9,690 nucleotides of DNA. Origin: Candidatus Latescibacterota bacterium (GTDB lineage Bacteria > Eisenbacteria > RBG-16-71-46 > SZUA-252). The position numbers and the translations under genes are program-made. The first letter of the stretch is position 1. The number at the start of each line of letters is the position of its first letter. Under the pieces are notes generated by a model, which saw only the letters and a program-made list of their open reading frames with translations, searched no databases and was not told the origin of the DNA. Shown piece after piece: positions 6,634 through 9,690 of the stretch. The stretch covers positions 1-9,690 of the forward strand of contig JACQPZ010000089.1 in NCBI GenBank assembly GCA_016207265.1, read 5' to 3'.

Positions 6634-7866
6634 CTACGCCGCCCCGCGCTGCAGCGCCAGCGCCTCCTCGATCTTGAGCAGCCGCTCTCTCGCCATCCGC
6701 TCGATCTCGGGCGGCGGCGTCCGGCGCAGGATCTCGCTGCAGATGTACTGGGCGCGCCCCGGATTGTTGAGCCTCGCCCGCTCGATGTCCGCGCACTTGA
6801 GAAGCGCCGTCCACGCCGCGGGGGCGTCGGGGTGATGGCGGCCGTACGCCTCGTACGCGCGGCTCGCGTCGGTCGGCCGCCCCGCCTCCTCGAACCCGCG
6901 CGCGACCCGCAGCTCATCGGCGGGCGGAATCGCCACGTCACCAAGGAGGCGCTTCATCTCGTCGTAGGCGTCGCACGCCTCGCTCACCTCCCCCGACCGG
7001 AGCAGCCTGCCGATCGCCTCCCGGAAGCGGTCCATCGACCGGGCCGTCTGATGCGTCACCCGATGCACGCGCGCGGCCTGGATCAGGACGTCCGGATCGG
7101 CGGGATGTCTTGCGAGGTACGCGTCGTATTCGCCCAGCGCCGCGAACCACTCGCCCCGTTCCGCGTACCGGTTGCCGATGATGATCCGCCGCTCCATCCG
7201 GCCTTCGCCCGCGAGCCCCATCAGGAGCCCGAGGGCGGCACCGAATCCCAATCCCGCGAGGTGCGACACGTAGGCCGTCCCCGCCGTCGGCTCGACCAAC
7301 TGGTAGACGACTTGGAGGAGGAACCAGAGCGCGATCGCGGCCACCGCGGGGAGCGCGAATCGGCTCCCACGGGCGACTCCCTGCAAGAAAAGCATCGTCA
7401 GGGCGGCGAATCGGAGTTTCACGAAGTAGAGACGCACCAGAAAGAGACCCATGATCCCGGCGATCGCGCCGGAGGAGCCCATGATGGGAACCGAGGCGAG
7501 ATCCGGCGCCGCCCGCAACACCCAAGCGGCCTGGGACAGGTTCGAAAGCCCCGCGCACCCCAGGTAGGCGAACAGGAATCGCACGGTCCCGATCCGCGAT
7601 TCGACCGGGGGGCCGAAGATGCCGAAGTAGATGAGATTGCTGGCGAGATGGAGCCATCCGGAGTGGAGGAAGGAGGACGTCACCGCCGTCGCGACGGATG
7701 GCTCGCCGGCGCGCAGGGTCAGCCGGTAGAACTCGGGCTCGAGCCCGGCCGCGAGCTGGAACAGGAGGAACGACCAGATGTTCGCGAACGCCAAGAGGAT
7801 GGTGCCCCAGGGCGTCCGGCGGACGCTGGCTTCGGTCCCGACGGGGATGTAGAAAAAATAGTACAT
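6634..7866 (-). CDS. Rhomboid-family intramembrane serine protease with C-terminal TPR-like repeats
   Basis: The 410-residue protein has two parts. Residues 1-220 form a rhomboid core of about six membrane helices. It has the conserved HSGWLHLASN (His68, His73, Asn77) in helix 2, the nucleophile motif GSSG (130-133, Ser132) in helix 4, and the catalytic His202 in SHLAGLGFGAALG in helix 6. The Ser-His dyad is complete, so it should cleave transmembrane substrates. Residues about 231-405 are soluble and helical, with TPR-like spacing, for example GNRYAERGEWFAALGEYDAYLARHP (231-255) and ARGFEEAGRPTDASRAYEAYGRHHP (322-346). This probably binds a partner or substrate. The N-terminus (YYFFYIPVGTE) resembles other bacterial rhomboids. 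ATG 7864-7866 is the only start before an upstream in-frame stop. Its purine-rich site GGAGAGAG is about 10-12 nt away, a rather long spacing. It is divergent from gdhA. Substrates cannot be deduced. Confidence 0.92.
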   Translation of the reverse strand: MYYFFYIPVGTEASVRRTPWGTILLAFANIWSFLLFQLAAGLEPEFYRLTLRAGEPSVATAVTSSFLHSGWLHLASNLIYFGIFGPPVESRIGTVRFLFAYLGCAGLSNLSQAAWVLRAAPDLASVPIMGSSGAIAGIMGLFLVRLYFVKLRFAALTMLFLQGVARGSRFALPAVAAIALWFLLQVVYQLVEPTAGTAYVSHLAGLGFGAALGLLMGLAGEGRMERRIIIGNRYAERGEWFAALGEYDAYLARHPADPDVLIQAARVHRVTHQTARSMDRFREAIGRLLRSGEVSEACDAYDEMKRLLGDVAIPPADELRVARGFEEAGRPTDASRAYEAYGRHHPDAPAAWTALLKCADIERARLNNPGRAQYICSEILRRTPPPEIERMARERLLKIEEALALQRGAA

Positions 7867-7868
7867 GC

Positions 7869-7897
7869 TTGATCGGCTCTCTCCGCTTCTCTACACT
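7869..7897 (+). promoter_or_regulatory. Putative sigma-70-type promoter of the glutamate dehydrogenase gene
   Basis: TTGATC (7869-7874) and TACACT (7892-7897) are separated by 17 nt, each matching four of six consensus positions. Transcription would begin near 7904, about 56 nt before the gdhA ATG. Just downstream is an unusually AT-rich patch (7909-7924) with an AAAAT / ATTTT inverted repeat over 5 nt, which could be an operator but is too short to assert. I found no equally good promoter for the divergent rhomboid gene. Confidence 0.45.
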
Positions 7898-7959
7898 ACC
7901 GCGGGCTCAAAAATGAAGTATTTTCGTCACTTAGGGCTTTCCAGCCAGGGCTGATATCG

Positions 7960-9255
7960 ATGGAGACCGCGACCTCTTCCACCGGCATGGACATGGGATC
8001 CGAGCTTCAGCGCGAGCTCAATCCGCTGGAGAACGCGAGGCTTCAGTTCGAGGAGGCGGCCCAGCGGCTCAAGCTCGATCCGAATTTCGTGCAGATCATC
8101 AAGGAGCCGCGCCGGGCGACGATCGTCAAGCTGCCGGTCCATATGGACGACGGAAGCTTCCGCGTGTTCACCGGATACCGGGTCCAGCACTCCATCATCC
8201 GCGGACCCGCGAAGGGGGGCATCCGCTTCCACCCCGACGTCACGCTGGAAGAGGTCATGGCGCTCGCGGCCTGGATGACCTGGAAGTGCGCGGTCGTCGG
8301 CATTCCGTTCGGCGGCGGGAAGGGCGGGATCGCGTGCGATCCCACGAAGATGTCGCGGGGCGAGCTGGAGCGGCTCACCCGCCGCTACACCGCCGACTTG
8401 ATCGACGTGATCGGACCGGAATCGGACGTGCCGGCGCCCGACGTGAACACGAACCAGCAGACCATGGCCTGGATCATGGACACCTACTCGATGCACGCGC
8501 GCCACACGGTCACGTCGGTGGTCACCGGGAAGCCGCTCGAGCTGGGCGGCTCCGCGGGCCGGCGCGAGGCCACCGGCCGCGGCGTCCTGTTCGTCGTGCG
8601 CGAGGCCGCGAAGAAGCTCGGCATGAGTCTCAAGGGCGCCAAGGTGGCGGTCCAGGGGTTCGGGAACGTCGGATCCGTGGCCGCCGAGCTTCTAGCGAAG
8701 GACGGGGCGCTCATCGTGGCCGTGAGCGACGTGCACGGGGGCGTCGCAAACCCCAAGGGCCTCCACCTCCCGACCCTCCTCCGGCACGTCGAAGCGAAGA
8801 AGACGGTCGCGCACTTCCCCGGTGGAACGCCGGTCGAGGGGAAGAACATCCTCGAGATCCCCTGCGACATTCTGATCCCGGCGGCGCTCGAGAACCAGAT
8901 CACGAACAAGAACGCAGGGCGCGTCAGCGCGAGAATCATCGCCGAGGGAGCCAACGGTCCGACGACGCACCAGGCCGACAAGATCCTGAACAAGGCCGGA
9001 GTGATGGTCATCCCCGACATCCTCGCGAACAGCGGGGGGGTGACCGTTTCCTACTTCGAGTGGGTCCAGGACCGCCAGGGGTACTTCTGGCGCGAGGATG
9101 AGGTGAACCAGCGGCTCGAACAGATCATGGTCCAGGCGTTCCACGACGTGACGCACATGGCGGAGGAGCACAAGGTCTCGCTCCGGGTCGCCGCGTTCAT
9201 GCTCGCCATCAAGCGGGTCGTGGACGCGATCCAGCTCCGCGGCGTGTACGCGTAG
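7960..9255 (+). CDS. gdhA: Glutamate dehydrogenase (Glu/Leu/Phe/Val dehydrogenase family)
   Basis: This cytoplasmic enzyme interconverts glutamate and 2-oxoglutarate plus ammonia using NAD(P). The 431-residue product has the normal length for the roughly 420-residue hexameric class. The N-terminal substrate domain shows RGPAKGGIRFHPDV (81-94), Lys109 in TWKCAVVG, and the family signature IPFGGGKGGIACDP (115-128) with catalytic Lys121. DVPAPDVNTN (156-165) includes the conserved catalytic-site Asp161. The Rossmann domain has VQGFGNVGSVAAELL (231-245), with Asp257 after the second strand. That acidic residue hints at NAD use, but this class is hard to predict and I leave it open. The C-terminus contains PDILANSGGVTVSYFEWVQ (352-370), which is characteristic. 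The start ATG has only a weak site (AGGG at 7947-7950, 9-nt spacer). Later ATGs at residues 10 and 12 have none, so the first is kept. It is transcribed alone, diverging from the rhomboid gene and converging on the LD-carboxypeptidase gene with a 31-nt gap. Confidence 0.96.
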   Translation: METATSSTGMDMGSELQRELNPLENARLQFEEAAQRLKLDPNFVQIIKEPRRATIVKLPVHMDDGSFRVFTGYRVQHSIIRGPAKGGIRFHPDVTLEEVMALAAWMTWKCAVVGIPFGGGKGGIACDPTKMSRGELERLTRRYTADLIDVIGPESDVPAPDVNTNQQTMAWIMDTYSMHARHTVTSVVTGKPLELGGSAGRREATGRGVLFVVREAAKKLGMSLKGAKVAVQGFGNVGSVAAELLAKDGALIVAVSDVHGGVANPKGLHLPTLLRHVEAKKTVAHFPGGTPVEGKNILEIPCDILIPAALENQITNKNAGRVSARIIAEGANGPTTHQADKILNKAGVMVIPDILANSGGVTVSYFEWVQDRQGYFWREDEVNQRLEQIMVQAFHDVTHMAEEHKVSLRVAAFMLAIKRVVDAIQLRGVYA

Positions 9256-9286
9256 CCCGGCGCAAGAGCCCGCACCAGGGCCGGCA

Positions 9287-9690
9287 CTAGGATACCAGCC
9301 CCTCGTCGTAGACCAGGCACCCGCGGCCGGGATCGAGCGTGGCCTTCGCCCCGAGCGGGAGGGGAAGGTTTCTCCGGCCGTGCCCCGCCGCGAGGCCCAT
9401 GAGAACGGGAGCGCCCCCCGCTCCCAGATGATCGAGCAAGACGTCGCGCAGCGGAAGCTCCCGACGTCCCGGCCTCGGCACGCAGTGCACGAATCTCCCC
9501 AGAGCGGCCCCCCGAACGCCGCGGAGCGCGCCCGCCAGATCGAGATGGGCCAACATGCCGTCGATCTTGTAGGGAGGCTCGTTCACCTCCTCGAGGAAGA
9601 GGATCGCGCCCCGAAGCGAGGGGAGGAACGGGGTTCCCGCCGCGTAGTGGACGAGCGTGAGGTTGCCCCCGAGGACGCGACCCCGGACGA
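9287..9690 (-). CDS. LD-carboxypeptidase (peptidase family S66), C-terminal part
   Basis: S66 LD-carboxypeptidases remove the terminal D-alanine from tetrapeptide stems during peptidoglycan recycling, mostly in the cytoplasm. The last 133 residues are present and the frame is open through the right edge. The translation begins GRVLGGNLTLVHYAAGTPFL (3-22 of the visible part), then ILFLEEVNEPPYKIDGMLAHL (29-49), GAALGRF and GLAAGHGRRNLPLPLGAKATLD. These are the family landmarks: 'GGNL', 'LE(D/E)V.E.PY.ID.ML' with the catalytic Glu (visible residue 33), and 'GHG..N..LPLG' with the catalytic His (visible residue 103). The Glu-His spacing of 70 is close to that in Pseudomonas LdcA (217 to 285). 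The nucleophilic Ser lies outside the window. A GTG at 9584-9586 lies in the middle of the conserved core and is not the start. An MccF-like immunity peptidase of the same family is possible but less likely. Confidence 0.9.
   Translation of the reverse strand, partial: VRGRVLGGNLTLVHYAAGTPFLPSLRGAILFLEEVNEPPYKIDGMLAHLDLAGALRGVRGAALGRFVHCVPRPGRRELPLRDVLLDHLGAGGAPVLMGLAAGHGRRNLPLPLGAKATLDPGRGCLVYDEGLVS

Noticed and set aside
7867..7959. A minus-strand promoter for the rhomboid gene in the divergent gap
   Set aside because: TTGAGC and TAGTGT-like hexamers occur but not at 16-18 nt spacing, so no pair is convincing.
9256..9286. Possible terminator between gdhA and the LD-carboxypeptidase gene (GCCC 9268-9271 / GGGC 9278-9281)
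   Set aside because: The stem is only 4 bp with a 6-nt loop and no T-tract, which is expected by chance at this base composition.

Overview
The window is high-GC bacterial chromosome with strong G/C bias at third codon positions, little intergenic space, and Shine-Dalgarno motifs before most genes. Its core is a complete rod-shape (elongasome) operon on the minus strand. The PBP2 type, the rhomboid-TPR fusion and the mre-mrdA-rodA-lgt order suggest a Gram-negative, rod-shaped, environmental bacterium, perhaps from a phylum such as Eisenbacteria or Gemmatimonadota. That placement is an impression; the sequence here does not prove it.

Reading the minus strand from right to left, 5761 down to 1 encodes mreB (4724-5761), mreC (3775-4704), mreD (3284-3778), mrdA/PBP2 (1434-3281), rodA (203-1432) and the start of lgt (1-168, cut by the window edge). 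Junctions are very tight: 19 nt, a 4-nt GTGA overlap, 2 nt, 1 nt and 34 nt. No terminator is visible, so this looks like one transcription unit from a promoter near 5854-5882. MreB filaments, the MreC/MreD membrane scaffold, the RodA glycosyltransferase and the PBP2 transpeptidase together make sidewall peptidoglycan. Lgt lipidates prolipoproteins.

Divergent from mreB, with its own strong-looking promoter, is a small secreted protein with a carboxypeptidase-regulatory-like beta-sandwich (5982-6524). It converges on a minus-strand rhomboid protease fused to TPR-like repeats (6634-7866), and the 109-nt gap between them holds a long inverted repeat (6542-6629). Divergent from the rhomboid gene is a complete glutamate dehydrogenase (7960-9255). 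It converges on the C-terminal part of an S66-family LD-carboxypeptidase (9287 to the right edge), another peptidoglycan-linked enzyme.

I saw no mobile element, CRISPR array, tRNA or rRNA, and no evidence of an undescribed multi-gene system. The items most worth a second look are the inverted repeat at 6542-6629, the hairpin over the mreC ribosome binding site, the linkage of lgt to the mre operon, the CCHC metal-site candidate in PBP2, and the uncharacterised secreted protein divergent from mreB.
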